This document shows, in pieces, positions 48,216-59,526 of a DNA stretch of 64,000 nucleotides (position 1 is the first letter of the stretch; every line of letters starts with the position of its first letter). Origin of the DNA: Alentia gelatinosa. Lineage: Eukaryota > Annelida > Polychaeta > Phyllodocida > Polynoidae. The notes below the pieces were generated by a model that saw only the letters and a program-made list of their open reading frames with translations, was not told the DNA's origin and ran no database searches. The stretch lies in contig OX465583.1 in the NCBI GenBank assembly GCA_950022655.1, positions 30,221,360 through 30,285,359 of the forward strand. The letters run 5' to 3'. Both the position numbers and the translations under genes were made by a program.

Positions 48216-51168
48216 GGTAGATTATAATTGGTATTGTGCGGGATTGTTAACAGAGCTGGTTTACATCAAAGTTTGTGATCAGTCAGTGTCAGTACAAATG
48301 GCGGAGTCTGTAAAGTAGGATGCGTAGTGGTTCGACAAGCTGATAGATCCATACTCAGTGTTTCAGGTAGTAATAGTTGGGGTTTTTTTTGTTGGAGTAG
48401 GAAAAGTTTCTCCTCCCACCCTCCTTTTTTTTACAGAGTGGATATGTTCTTGGGAACCCTGGTTTAAGAAAGAACTCTTACAAATTTCTTTCATTGTGCA
48501 CAATGGTTGTATCTGCTTCTGTCTCCGAGTTATCAAACACGAATTTATCGAATTCAGTTACAGTGATGCTTTGAATACGTTCAACATGTTCCTTAGAACC
48601 TTGGAAGGGTTTCACCTTAATTCGTCTTATTTTTGGCTACAGAATAAACATTCTAATCATTAGATATCAATCCAAATTACAATCTACCTTATACTTTGAA
48701 ATATGTGAGAACGAATTCATGATGCATTGTTGTCTCCTGAACTGATTGCATGTTTTCTTCAACCCACAACTATTTATTTCCTTCAGGTTCAATTACTGGT
48801 GCGGAGATATACATTGGATCCGTGTTGTAGGATCCATGTTTCTCTGGATGCCCTGATACTCAAGCATGCCTGACATTGTATATTTTAACATACAGAAATA
48901 AGATGACACCAGCAGGAAAGCAGTTTCCCCCCTGATAGTCATTGCATCACAAACATTATTAATGTACAACCATATACAGGGTACAACCATGCTAAAACAT
49001 CCACCAGCACTTCATAATTAACTCCCATAATATGCAGGCTTTTCTATATCATCATGAACCTTTCGATATAATCATATGTAACTCTCCTTGTAACATGATC
49101 AATTTGCACTTTAATCTAGATTTATTCCTATCCTACTTCTGCGATAAATAAAAAAATCATAAGAAATGTGAATGAGATGAAACCGAAATCCTTCTTATCA
49201 CATGGAAAGAAAAGTAGTTCATGGAAACCAGTCAGGTTGAAATAACACCAAAACCTAATAACTAATAACTAATTAAAATAAACTATAATATGATTTATAT
49301 ACTATAAAATACGAGTAATCAAAATGATCTAATCAGAGGGGGGGGGGGGGGGGCCTTCTTCACTGATGGGTATTTTGGAGACTCCCCTTCAGGAAAAAAA
49401 CATTTTCTGTTTCAAATACTTCCAAAGTATAGCTACATAACAGGAATCAAATACAATCTTCTGAGTATTCCTTTTACAAATATTCAGAGAAACTGAAGAT
49501 GCTAGAAGTTTTTCAGTTAAGATATTCATGTTGATATACATTCGCTCTCATCATAGAAGAAGTCAGACCACTTCTCTGACTACTGTAGCTGAATACATTC
49601 AAGGAGTGCTGAGGCATCCGAAGCTAAGGAGACATCTTGTGTGGATCGTCGGAACTAAAGTTGAACAAAACGACACTAGGGGGCAGAACTGCGCTGGGTG
49701 CCTGGAGGCTGGGGGTAACCTAGACTGTGGTTGGAGAGTGACGGCCAGGTTTGGCTGAAGGTGAAATCGCCTCCCACCGGTCCAGCGACCCAGCTAAATG
49801 TGACAGCACGGAGGGTGGCCAGAAAGACCATTAACCTACACACAGCTATTGATTATTGTGGAAAAGAAGCACAGACACACCACCTGGTGTTAATACGTAC
49901 TTCATCTAAGTTTCTGGAATGAATATTGAATTTAGACTGATCCTCTGAGAAAAAAAAGTTTATGTATATATTAAGTTTCTAGAGGAATTATGATGGAGCT
50001 TTTATTTTCATCTCTGAAAATTAAATCAAGCAACAGCCAAAATAAAGGAAAAACACAAAATAGAGAAGCCAGTGACCTCCCTTCTACACTATTTTTGAAT
50101 GTCATCTCCACAAGTTTTATCTGCAGTACATATATTGAATATAGGGCAAGCTCATCTTTCCTTGATCATGTGCCCTTGATGCCCTCAACTATCTATCATG
50201 GCTCTGACCAGGTTAATCAAAACATAACCCTGAACTGCAAACACTTTGACAAGAAATGACCAAGGTACACGTATTGTGATAAATTACACATAGATTTTCA
50301 TTCATAGTGAGGAAATTTTGTAATTTCTACAAAGTCACCCACACCCAACGATAGTTCTAAGAATCCCCAAAGTATCAGGCCGTCGATTGTGCTGAAGTTC
50401 TTAGATTTACTTTAGAAAAGTCAGTCAGTATGGAATCAGTCTCTTGAACTGATCTATATCCACAGCCCTGGAGATTTTTGACTACCAGTTCCGATATCAC
50501 CACTACCCTTTGCAACCATTACTTGCGTCCCTGATTTATCGAACGGCATCATATTAGTTATGTTTACTCATATAATAATATCTGATAGAGAAGTCGCATG
50601 TTACCTTGCAATACACATTGAACCACCCTCTGCAGTGTGAGCAGTCTATTTAAAGAAGATATAGAACAAGTTAAAGTTTAGGTTAGACTTGTGAGCTACA
50701 ACACGGGTACCAGGGATTGGTGATGGTTTTTTTTCTTTTCATAAAGTCATGATGATTGTATCTCTCAACATGCTATTGAGATTTTCAGATACAAGACATA
50801 GTTGTGCTTGTATGCGCTGATTCTAAGTCCATGTAATAAATATAAGGAGATACTTAGTCCTAGACAGGTAATCATTACCACCCTTTATTACAGTGCTCTA
50901 CTGTGGACAGAAGTAGCGCCTTGACATATACCGTTATAAGTGGCGGAGTGTTGGCGGGAGGCTTTGCCAGCGGGAGATAAGTACGTGTATGTCAGCCTCG
51001 ACTCATCAACTCTGAGCAACTCGTGAGCAGCTCACATCACGCAGAGTAACTTCTTATGCCCAGACAATCATTATCTCCACCATAAGTTGTCTCTATTGTG
51101 CTATACAGAAGTTTTCCGTATATTTCCAGGTTGTTTTATATGATTACTCTATTTGAATCATATATCAA

Positions 51169-51405
51169 CAGGGATGACAGCTTTCGACCTTTCATGGAAA
51201 TCCAATTTTTCATTTTCAGTATATAACATTTATATTGATTAATGCTCGTTTACGCCAAATAAAACCGGTATTTAAACCTCGAGCTCCCTACAGACCCCCA
51301 GAACCACGCCGAGGACTATACCAATATGTTTTCTATGTTTTGTTGGTGTCTCCGAGGCAGCAAATTCCATATAAAAAGTATTTCTTACCTCAATTGACAT
51401 CCCTG
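51169..51405. mobile_element. MITE-like element, TIR family B
   Basis: The ends cagggatgacag and tgacatccctg are inverted. The interior shares ccaatttttcattttcagta, tacgccaaataaaac and ccctacagaccc with the 45908 element. Non-coding; 237 bp. Confidence -1.
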
Positions 51406-52063
51406 TATTTAAAATCAATAGTGATAAGCAGAAACGGAAACTGTCCAGCATTCTTTTTTGTCTACAAGCAGATCTCGTCGAGATTGTGCCTTTTTATGTA
51501 TAGTAAGTAAAATCTTACAAAGATCTCTGGTTATGCTTTGTCCTTGAGATAGTCATAATAAGTTTAGGTCAGGTTCAGTTCAGTTATATTTTATACCAGA
51601 GTGGTCAAATCTCGAATAGAATAATTCTTTTTCAAAACGAGCAACATTTAGAATGGGAACAGACGAGGAAAATGGTTTAAAAAACCAACCTAGACTCAAA
51701 CCGCAAACTCAGTATTGCGGTGTATGCTACTGACTGCACCACGAAGCCTTTAATTACAGCGTGAATCATAACAAAACTTACTGAAAGTAGAACCATGAAT
51801 ATCTTCAAAGTTGTTTGGAAACAGAGAACTTAGTGTGTAGTTTCAAGCTTATCTGTCTTCTAAGATTATTTTTGCAGTCATTATGGAAATGTGTTGCAAA
51901 GGCGTAAAACAACAGGAAACATGGATTCTAGTTCCTGCGTTTCAGCGTGAATCTCAGGGTTTACCATCTCAGTTCAGCGGTTAGACATTCCAAAAAGTGA
52001 TTTTAGATACGTATTTTGATACAGATATAAATGGTTGAATCCCATATGTTGACACAGTAAAAG

Positions 52064-52165
<102 letters not shown>

Positions 52166-53430
52166 GCCTTTGATAGAGTGTAACAAAGTTCCAACGGTTT
52201 GAAGGGTTAAATTATATCAATATCAAATAATTAAGCTTTTTCTTGGTTTACGATATCTGCAGTAGGAGTGGTGTTGCTGCAGGCATTGTGATGCTGTGTC
52301 AGGGGAAATGGGTACTGGAGAGAAAAAGGGTTAACCTCACCACAAAGTGCTAAGTCAGGATTGAGCGAGTCGGCCATGTTTACATTTTTGGCAGGAAGTA
52401 CCGCAAAGTTGGACGGGCACAGGCTGGTAGTGGTAGACTGGCCTCAGTCTATGAGTCCTATTTCTCTACATACCCCATTCCCCATCGCTGGGACTGGACA
52501 AATGGGTGTCTAACAATAATAAGGTAAAGCCAAGTAAGATTATGTAGCAGACCAAAACGAATGGTGTTTTTTCAGTGGCTACAGACTAAATGAGGTTCAT
52601 ATTTGATCTCACCCCTATCACTGACTGACAGGCCAACGTTTGTGACACCACCGCACATCGATTTCTTCTTGTGTTTTTTTTTACAATACTGCACGGGCTT
52701 CCGGGAGTTCGAGTTCCCAAAGTTAAGTCTATGGGGAAAGTTTGTAACTGAATAACCTATATCTATGAGACTTATTACTTGAACAATGACTATCATACCT
52801 ATTTCATAATTACCTGAAAAAGGAGTGTTTGTTCGAAGAAGAAAAGAAGTCTATGGGTGATAAATATCAGGGCTGAGATGAATAAAGGACCCTCTACTTT
52901 TGGTGCAATATTGTACCACTCATACGCAGGTTTGTCTAACTTGGTCTGTCCTAATCTAGCCTAGTCTGACGTAGGCGTAGCCACGAGCCAATCATCATGC
53001 ATTTGAAAAGAGTGAATGTTTGAAATAGGGTAGTCTTTGAGTCAAAGAGGTTTACCACAGTGATGGATGCATTATTCTTTTAAGAGGGCATTCCATCCCC
53101 TGGGAGTTAGGGCAAAGGAGGGGAAGCTATACTCGAGGAGTCTGGATGCATTTACAGGTCTTGTGACTGTATGATCAGTCCTTGATTCCTAGATCTTTTG
53201 GACGTTAGAGGAAGGCTACACACTGCGAAATCTCATGTGCATATAACAAAGACTCGGGCATGTTTAAAACAGAGGTTATTGTGCACTTGTCCTGGCTTTA
53301 TTTCCTAATAGCAAAAGTCCATAATCAAAGACCCGAGCAAGTCTATGGTCGGGGGTACGATGTGCAGAGTTGTTGTCACAGAAACCCTGCTCAGCGGTTA
53401 GCAAAACAAGCAGCACCGTTATCACAGCAG

Positions 53431-53544
53431 TCTCGCAGTCTCAGTCACAGTCTCATCCGCAGTCTCGCCCTCCCCACACCCCACCACCGCCAACAAGACC
53501 GTATCCACTTTCTTATCCTCGCTCCGGGCCGGCCGGCCGCCCAG
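53431..53544 (+). CDS. SORBS: Candidate cassette exon in the SH3-2/SH3-3 linker
   Basis: The frame reads SQSQSQSHPQSRPPHTPPPP, then TRPYPLSYPRSGPAGRP. It is proline-rich like the known SORBS linker, and lies in a local GC-rich patch within AT-rich intron 9. The acceptor tatcacagcag at 53430 and the donor CCCAG|GTCGTA at 53544 make a 114-nt exon of phase 1-1. That is the phase needed to sit between exons 9 and 10, so inclusion or skipping both keep frame. An alternative acceptor at 53367 has the same phase. The donor is weak (GTCGTA), so this is moderate confidence and it is left out of the main chain. Confidence -1.
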
Positions 53545-53775
53545 GTCGTATCCATCTCCGCGGGCCCTACCCCCAGTACTCGCCGCAAATTGCAGGCGGA
53601 GTTCTAGGAACTTTCCTAGAAGTGTTAAGTTGTTAGAGGGTATACAGGTTCCGGGGCCGCTGTGTTTCTCATCGAGAAGGCTGAGGTTGATGAGTGGAGT
53701 TGATGCATCCGGTACGGGAAGGTGGGGTGGATTTAGGAATGTTATCCTTTGAGTACTCTAGCTGTAGGGGATTTA

Positions 53776-54030
53776 CAGAGATGTTAGCTTTCGACATTTC
53801 CATGAAATTCCACTGTTCCATTTTCAGTATATAGAATTCGTATATAAAAGATAACAATAATTGATCCTCATTCTCGGCAAGAAGTTAGTGGTATGAATCT
53901 CCTCTCGAACCCTCAGACCTTGGCTGTGGCAGACATCGACATATCTTCCACATTACCTTGGCTCTCTGATGTAGCAGTTCCATCATGATAAACATTTCCA
54001 TGTTTTTTTAATGCCAGCTGTCATCCCAGG
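53776..54030. mobile_element. MITE-like element, TIR family B (diverged)
   Basis: It starts cagagatgttagctttcgac and ends cagctgtcatcccaggg, inverted with mismatches. Interior ccattttcagtatata matches the other family B copies. Non-coding. Confidence -1.
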
Positions 54031-54889
54031 GATTAGATGGGGATAATTGCCCGTCGTCGGATAATACGGCAGGTGATGCTATAATATAGCCTAGGGATTA
54101 CAGTAATACACAATCATAACAGGGACCCCACAATGGTATTAGACACAACATACTTATCAATTATCGAGTGATCCTTTATCTTAACTATAGAACGATGGGT
54201 CCAGCTTTTATAATTTCACCATTGAGCATTTGCCTTTGGGTAGTTTTAGTATAAACTCACACATCTGGGAATCAAGACCAAGCATTGCTCATATACCCAG
54301 GTTCACTAATTACCTTTGTCCATGTGAAGAAAATAAATATAACCTTTCTTGCGCCAACGGCCTGGGGAGCTATCCAAGTAAAGAAAACTTCAATACCTTC
54401 CAAAATTAACTTTGTTTCTATAAGAGCATAGTATGATCTATAAGAGCAGAGTATGAGGGGTAGAGGTGTGCATAGGTGCCAGTATAGATGTTAGTTAGAA
54501 TCCCAGTCTTTGAAGAACATTCTGGACCATGTTGATACTTTTCCATGCAAACTCGACAGACGAAGCAAAAAATATATCACAGCAGAATTAAAAAATAAGT
54601 AAATGACTAAAAATGTTTATGCCCTCCCAAAGATAACTCTGTTTTATAGGTACTTAGGGTAGGGCGTACGCAGGTGACAAACACCTGTGCTATGGGGAGC
54701 GTGTAGCTACACAGGTAGGCCACGTCTACGGGAGGAGGTTGGTGGTGGTGGATACGTCTTTAGGACCGTGATCTACAGACAGGACTCTGTTATCATAGTC
54801 AGACACTGACTCACAACTCCCACGAACCGCCGGCCGCCCCTGACAGCTGCACAACAAAGACACGGGCTGCGTGACGTGAGATCCAGGTC

Positions 54890-55690
54890 AACCTCCGCCC
54901 TGCAAAGTCCTGCCAAGGTTTGGACAGTAAGGCACTGTGTCAGTAATTTCTGGTGTATCTCAATGCCTCTGCCCTGCAAAGTCCTTGGACAGGAAGACAC
55001 TTAATGACTTTGTCAGTGATTTATGTGTACAATCATGCCTTTGTTCTGCAAAGTGCTGCAAAGTTTTGGACAGGAAGGCGATGTGTCAGTGATTTCTGAC
55101 ATACGTACTTGCCTCTGCTCTGCATTGCAAAGTCCTGCAAAGATTTGGACAGGAAGGCACTTTGGCTGACAGTGGTTTCTGTTGTTCCTACATGCCTCTT
55201 CTGTGATTTTGGAAATATCTCTATATTTCTGTTCTGCAAAGTCCTGTGAAGTTCTACACATGACGGCACCATGTCAGTCATTTCTGACGCACCCTTATGC
55301 CTCTATTCTGCTGAATGCTGCAAGCTTTTTGTAAAAATGGGAGTTCTACTGTGGCCCCAACAATCATGCATCCCTTTGTTCAGCGGATTTAGTCGTTGTA
55401 GATGCTACTGAAGGTCCATGATATTAAGGGTGAAGGTTAGTTCCTCCAAGGGGTTGCAAAGAATCTATGACACATAAAACACCTTAATGCAAAGTACTAC
55501 CTCAATGCAAATTACTCAAAAGTTCGCATATAAAGACAACAGCCACTTGGCAAAGGCGTCGACATCCAGGCCAACCTCTCAAGGGTCTACAAAATGTGAG
55601 CCTCCATCTTGCAAAGGTCTGCAAAGTGATGATCTCCCTCATACAAAGGTCTACAAAATATTCCACTGAACCTCATTCCATTGCAGAGCA
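54890..55690 (+). repeat. Minisatellite, unit about 85 bp, decaying at the 3' side
   Basis: About six units read CTGCAAAGTCCTGCAAAG, TTTGGACAGGAAGGCACT, then GTGTCAGTGATTTCTG and ATGCCTCT. Beyond 55330 only shorter TGCAAAGGTCTACAAA words persist to about 55690. The open frames on the - strand here are repeat by-products. Confidence -1.
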
Positions 55691-56860
55691 AACCTCTCTT
55701 TAACAAAGCCCATCAAGCACCCACTGAAACGACAGAAATTGCCTTCTCGTAACAGCATCAAATATAATCTCCCGCACAAACACAAAAATTAAGTACAGTT
55801 TGAAAAGTTTGTCCCACCAGATTGCTTTTGTTTGTTTCGAGCATGCTATATTTTCATATTAGGCTGCTTTTAAACAGCTTTTCATTTTCTGCCGACTGAA
55901 GGTTCGCTTTCTCATTTTAACAGTTCAATTGACTAAACCTAAAATTTTTGTAAAAGAAATCATATTAATCCAGTGGTAAATAACAATGCAATAAATCTCA
56001 TTATCAATTCATCTATACGAACTGTCACGCGAGATTCATTTATTTCCTCTTTTGTATCCAAAGTAAAAAATTTAAGTTTTGAGGGCAGAGGTAAACGACT
56101 TTAAATGAAATATTAAAGCCCTGTTTTGTAACATAAGATTTTAGACTTATTTTTAAAGAAAAGTCCACATATATAAAGAAAATTATTACGACAATTAAAC
56201 CAAGAATACCAGATATAAAACATAACACAAGACAGGCAGCGGTCCCTTAGAGAAGCCCAATGTCAGCGTAATTAATACTCATCATTTCTGTTCTTCCTTC
56301 CAGTGTGCTAGCACCAACTGGCGTGTGGCAGCTCATGGACGGAGCCATGTACATAATACCACTCATAAACGCAATCATGTTTAACCACTCATAAACAGAG
56401 ACATGTTTAACCACTCATTATGAGGCAGCTGGGAAGGCGTAAATACTCTGATCATGTACTTCTATGGCCCAACTTCACCAGATATGGGAAAATCGCAACC
56501 ATTTCGCCAAAATCTATTTCCCATTTCATCCCAAAGAATGCACGAACCTTTGTATGTTCATATGAATAATAGAACACCAAATGCATGACTGAATCTGGCT
56601 TTCATGTATGCCTCTGAAGTACATAATCAGTGGTTATTTAGCTATTCCTATATGACATATCATATTTTAATTTTTTTTATGTGTATACATTTATCATGGG
56701 TCATGCTCATTGTCTGTATATGCGTGTCGTGGTGTGTTGACCCGTGTTTCGCTCACCCCACACCACCTGCCTTCTGTCACCACTCACCTCATGCGGTCTA
56801 CCCTTCTTGTGTTTTTCCCCTTCCCTAACCACCTCGCTCGGCATTACGTCCCTGTGGCAG

Positions 56861-57350
56861 GCTCACCCGGACCCTTATCCCCAGCCAGTACAATTTCGAA
56901 CGGCCCGGCTCCGACCATACCAGATGCACCGGACTCGCCACGTAGCTACGACCAATACGGCTACCTGAGCAGCTCCACACAATCACCCGGCTCGCAGCAC
57001 AGCTACCGCCACCACGACCACCACCAGCCACACCACCACCACCACCAACAACAACAGCTACAGCAACAGCAGAGCCGGCCTGTTAAGTCAGCTCCCACCC
57101 CACCTCCTGCCCCGCTCTACGGCACATACAATGGAAGCAGTCACAGTACGCATCCACGTGCCCATGATGGTTACGGTACCTTACCGCATAAGGGTGGGCA
57201 CGACGGTAGCGCCGCCAGTGGTGGTTACGGTGGCGGGTCCTACGGGTTGACGAACGGCAGTGGGGACAGTCCATACGCCACTGTCGGCTCCAGGGACAGT
57301 TACTCCTCGTCTAATAGGGGTTACCGAGAAGAGGAGCCACGCTATCCCAA
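56861..57350 (+). CDS. SORBS: SORBS exon 10, His/Gln-rich linker
   Basis: The exon is 490 nt, phases 1 and 2, residues 1694-1857. It is a low-complexity linker between SH3-2 and SH3-3: GSPGPLSPAS, SPRSYDQYGYLSSSTQSPGS, then a His tract and a Gln tract (57004-57075), APTPPPAPLYG (an SH3-ligand-like patch), and a Gly/Ser/Tyr-rich part with repeated YG and SSS. It ends EEEPRYPK. The acceptor is ctgtggcag at 56860, the donor CCCAA|GTGAGT, a consensus. The coding reading is supported by an open frame with both flanking phases matching and by raised GC. Likely disordered, possibly phase-separation prone; the latter is inference. Confidence -1.
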
Positions 57351-58310
57351 GTGAGTACCAAACTTTATTTCCTACGGCAAGATGTCCATTGGCTGTCAAG
57401 AGGTTCAACAATTTCTGTTCCTTCTTCTACTATTCCTCTTCAGGCATATGAAGGTGCACCCTTCTCATTAGATCTCACACTCTCTAAGTCGTATTCTATA
57501 CGAGGTTCTCACTGCACTCTATAGGAGAATAATTCTTAACGAACTAGGCTTAGAGCCTTGAGAATCCACTGGCACACAGGTGGCATTATTGAGATTATAG
57601 GAATCTTTGGGTTGCATTGATGTACGTCTTTAGCACGGGAGGCAGGCCAGTGGATTCTCAAGGCACTAAGCCTAGTTTGTTAAGAATTCTTCTCCGTAGA
57701 GCGTAGTGAGAGTACAGAATACGACCTAGAGCGTGTAGGATCTTATGAGAGGGGTTCACCGATGGTGTAGACATTTATTCGGCAAAGGATACATGTTTTC
57801 GAAATAAAATGAAAGTAACATATTCATATATATTTTCCTCTATAACTCACATGTTCACCTTGATATAATCTCGATTATAATCTTACTAGTTGCTAATGAC
57901 ATTTCTTTTTATTCATTTGAAAGTAGTTATTGTTTGAGAATCTAGAAAGATATATTTCTACTTTAAAAGGAAACAATAAAACTAAATCGCTTTTGGAAAT
58001 CAGAAAAAAAACCTACTGAATGTAAATGAATGTTTTTCGTACACTTAGAATAGAGTAGGTTTTAAAATTGTATTGAAAATTATATTCCTAATGATAATAA
58101 TGATTAATAATCTTTTGAATTTTCGAAGAAAAACATATTTCTACTAGTCATAGCTCTTCAAATACATGTGTACCATGATAAATCATATTATATTTCTACC
58201 AATACTGACATTTCAGATACCGTGATATAACATATTATCTTCCTACTTATAATGGCGGTTATGATATTAAAAGAAAGTATTATATATTTCTTCTTATAAT
58301 GTCTTTTCAG
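57351..58310 (+). other. Intron 10
   Basis: A 960-bp intron. It holds the large hairpin repeat (57453-57760); the remainder is very AT-rich with atattctac/atatttctac words. The acceptor is tataatgtcttttcag. Confidence -1.
57453..57760. mobile_element. Foldback-type element with arms of about 115 bp
   Basis: The left arm (57453-57573) and right arm (57646-57760) are inverted copies at roughly 85 percent by eye. Perfectly matching blocks include gtcgtattct, aattcttaac, actaggctta and ccttgagaatccactggc. The unique loop is 72 bp. There is no ORF. It starts about 100 bp inside intron 10. Confidence -1.
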
Positions 58311-58479
58311 ATACCGCGCCATCTATCGATACCTGCCGCAGAACGAGGACGAGCTGGAGCTGAATGAAGGAGACTTGATCTACGTCATGGAGCAGTGTGA
58401 CGACGGCTGGTACGTGGGGCTCTCCGCGCGGACCAAGGAGTTCGGCACCTTCCCCGGAAACTACGTCCAGCCTGTCTAG
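58311..58479 (+). CDS. SORBS: SORBS exon 11, SH3-3 and stop codon
   Basis: The exon encodes residues 1857-1912 and stops at TAG 58477-58479. It reads [61 protein letters not shown], the acidic NEDELEL RT loop, CDDGWYVG and GTFPGNYV are the hallmarks of the third SORBS SH3 domain; the [24 protein letters not shown] pattern is diagnostic of the family. As in vertebrate SORBS proteins, the protein ends a few residues after GNYV. A donor GTACGT overlaps the stop (GTC TA|GTACGT), see findings. Confidence -1.
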
Positions 58480-58581
58480 TACGTAGATTTAACTTTTCTT
58501 GTTTTTATAAATACACCACACGCAGCAGAATACGACTCACCGACATACCAAATTTCACCGTAAACCACGAAAAATGTTATA

Positions 58582-58690
58582 CAGAGTTCCCACTGTAATG
58601 GAAAATCTTAAAGAGTTATGGAAAAATTAACAGTCATGGAATGTTATGGAAAGGTTATGGAAATTGACAATTTTACCCAAACTTTGGGAA
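58582..58690 (+). repeat. Interspersed repeat family C, copy 2
   Basis: AGAGTTCCCACTGTAATGGA, then GAGTTATGGAAAAAT, AGTCATGGAATG and ACCCAAACTTTGG, matching the order seen at 48112-48215. Related GTCATGGAAAA words occur to 59045. Confidence -1.
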
Positions 58691-59333
58691 AGCTGCCAAG
58701 GGTCTTGGTGCTTAATTCGCTTGGGTATACCAGCCTTCCACTTTAATTTTTTTCTTGGCATGATACTATCATTGTTATAGACTTTATCTCCCCCCAAAAA
58801 AGCTAAACGTGTGTGGCTGAATAGCCTCCAGAGTTAACATAACAAAAATAAATTTCCAACCACGGACTCCATACGTAAGTCCAACAGAACGAAGAAATTA
58901 CACATAACATAACAAACCTTACTCTTCTTTTTATAATTTGCAGATATAATATATTTTATAATATGCAGATCAGATGTTTCGTATGATAAGATACCAAGTA
59001 AGAATTGTAGTCATGGGAAGGCAAAATATGTCATGGAAAAATCATTGAATTTTATCATCAAATATGTGCGGGGGTTATTGGTTCTTATTGCATCAATTTT
59101 ATAGTTCTGATGAATGGTAAAATATCTTTATTTGATAAAATATAAATATACAAATATGGTTTATCAACTGGCGTAGTAGTTTGTTCAATAATACCTGAAT
59201 CTGTTAAGTCAGATCCAGGAAAGTATGTCCTGCTTGCTGCCATCTTGTCATAAAAATGTGTCAGTAATTTGGTTGAATCATATATCAATCGCTGACAAAT
59301 ATGATACAGTCTACTAGTTGTATGGATGAATTA

Positions 59334-59526
59334 CAGTCAAAACCCCGCTTAAGGGAATACCCTCCGTTCCGGGAAAATTGTTCCCTTAAGCGAGGTGTTC
59401 CCTTAAGCGCGGTATCCCCTTAAGCGGGGTTAAGATAAACTAAATACAAATTTCTGTTCCGAACAAAGTGTCCCCTTAAGCGGGGTGTCGCCTTAAGGGA
59501 GGTGTCCCTTAAGCGGGGTTTTACTG
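59334..59526. mobile_element. Pogo/Tigger-type MITE, CAGT...ACTG with TA duplication
   Basis: A 193-bp element starts CAGTCAAAACCCCGCTTAAG and ends CTTAAGCGGGGTTTTACTG, flanked on both sides by TA. CAG(T) ends with a TA target duplication fit the Tc1/mariner-pogo group. The interior repeats CCCTTAAGCGGGGTGT-like palindromic words seven or eight times. No transposase. Confidence -1.

Noticed and set aside
53260..53607. 115-codon ORF overlapping the candidate cassette exon in another frame
   Set aside because: Its frame cannot be joined to exons 9 and 10; the other frame fits both phases.
54773..55281. Cys-containing - strand ORFs
   Set aside because: They arise from the 85-bp minisatellite and shift frame between units.
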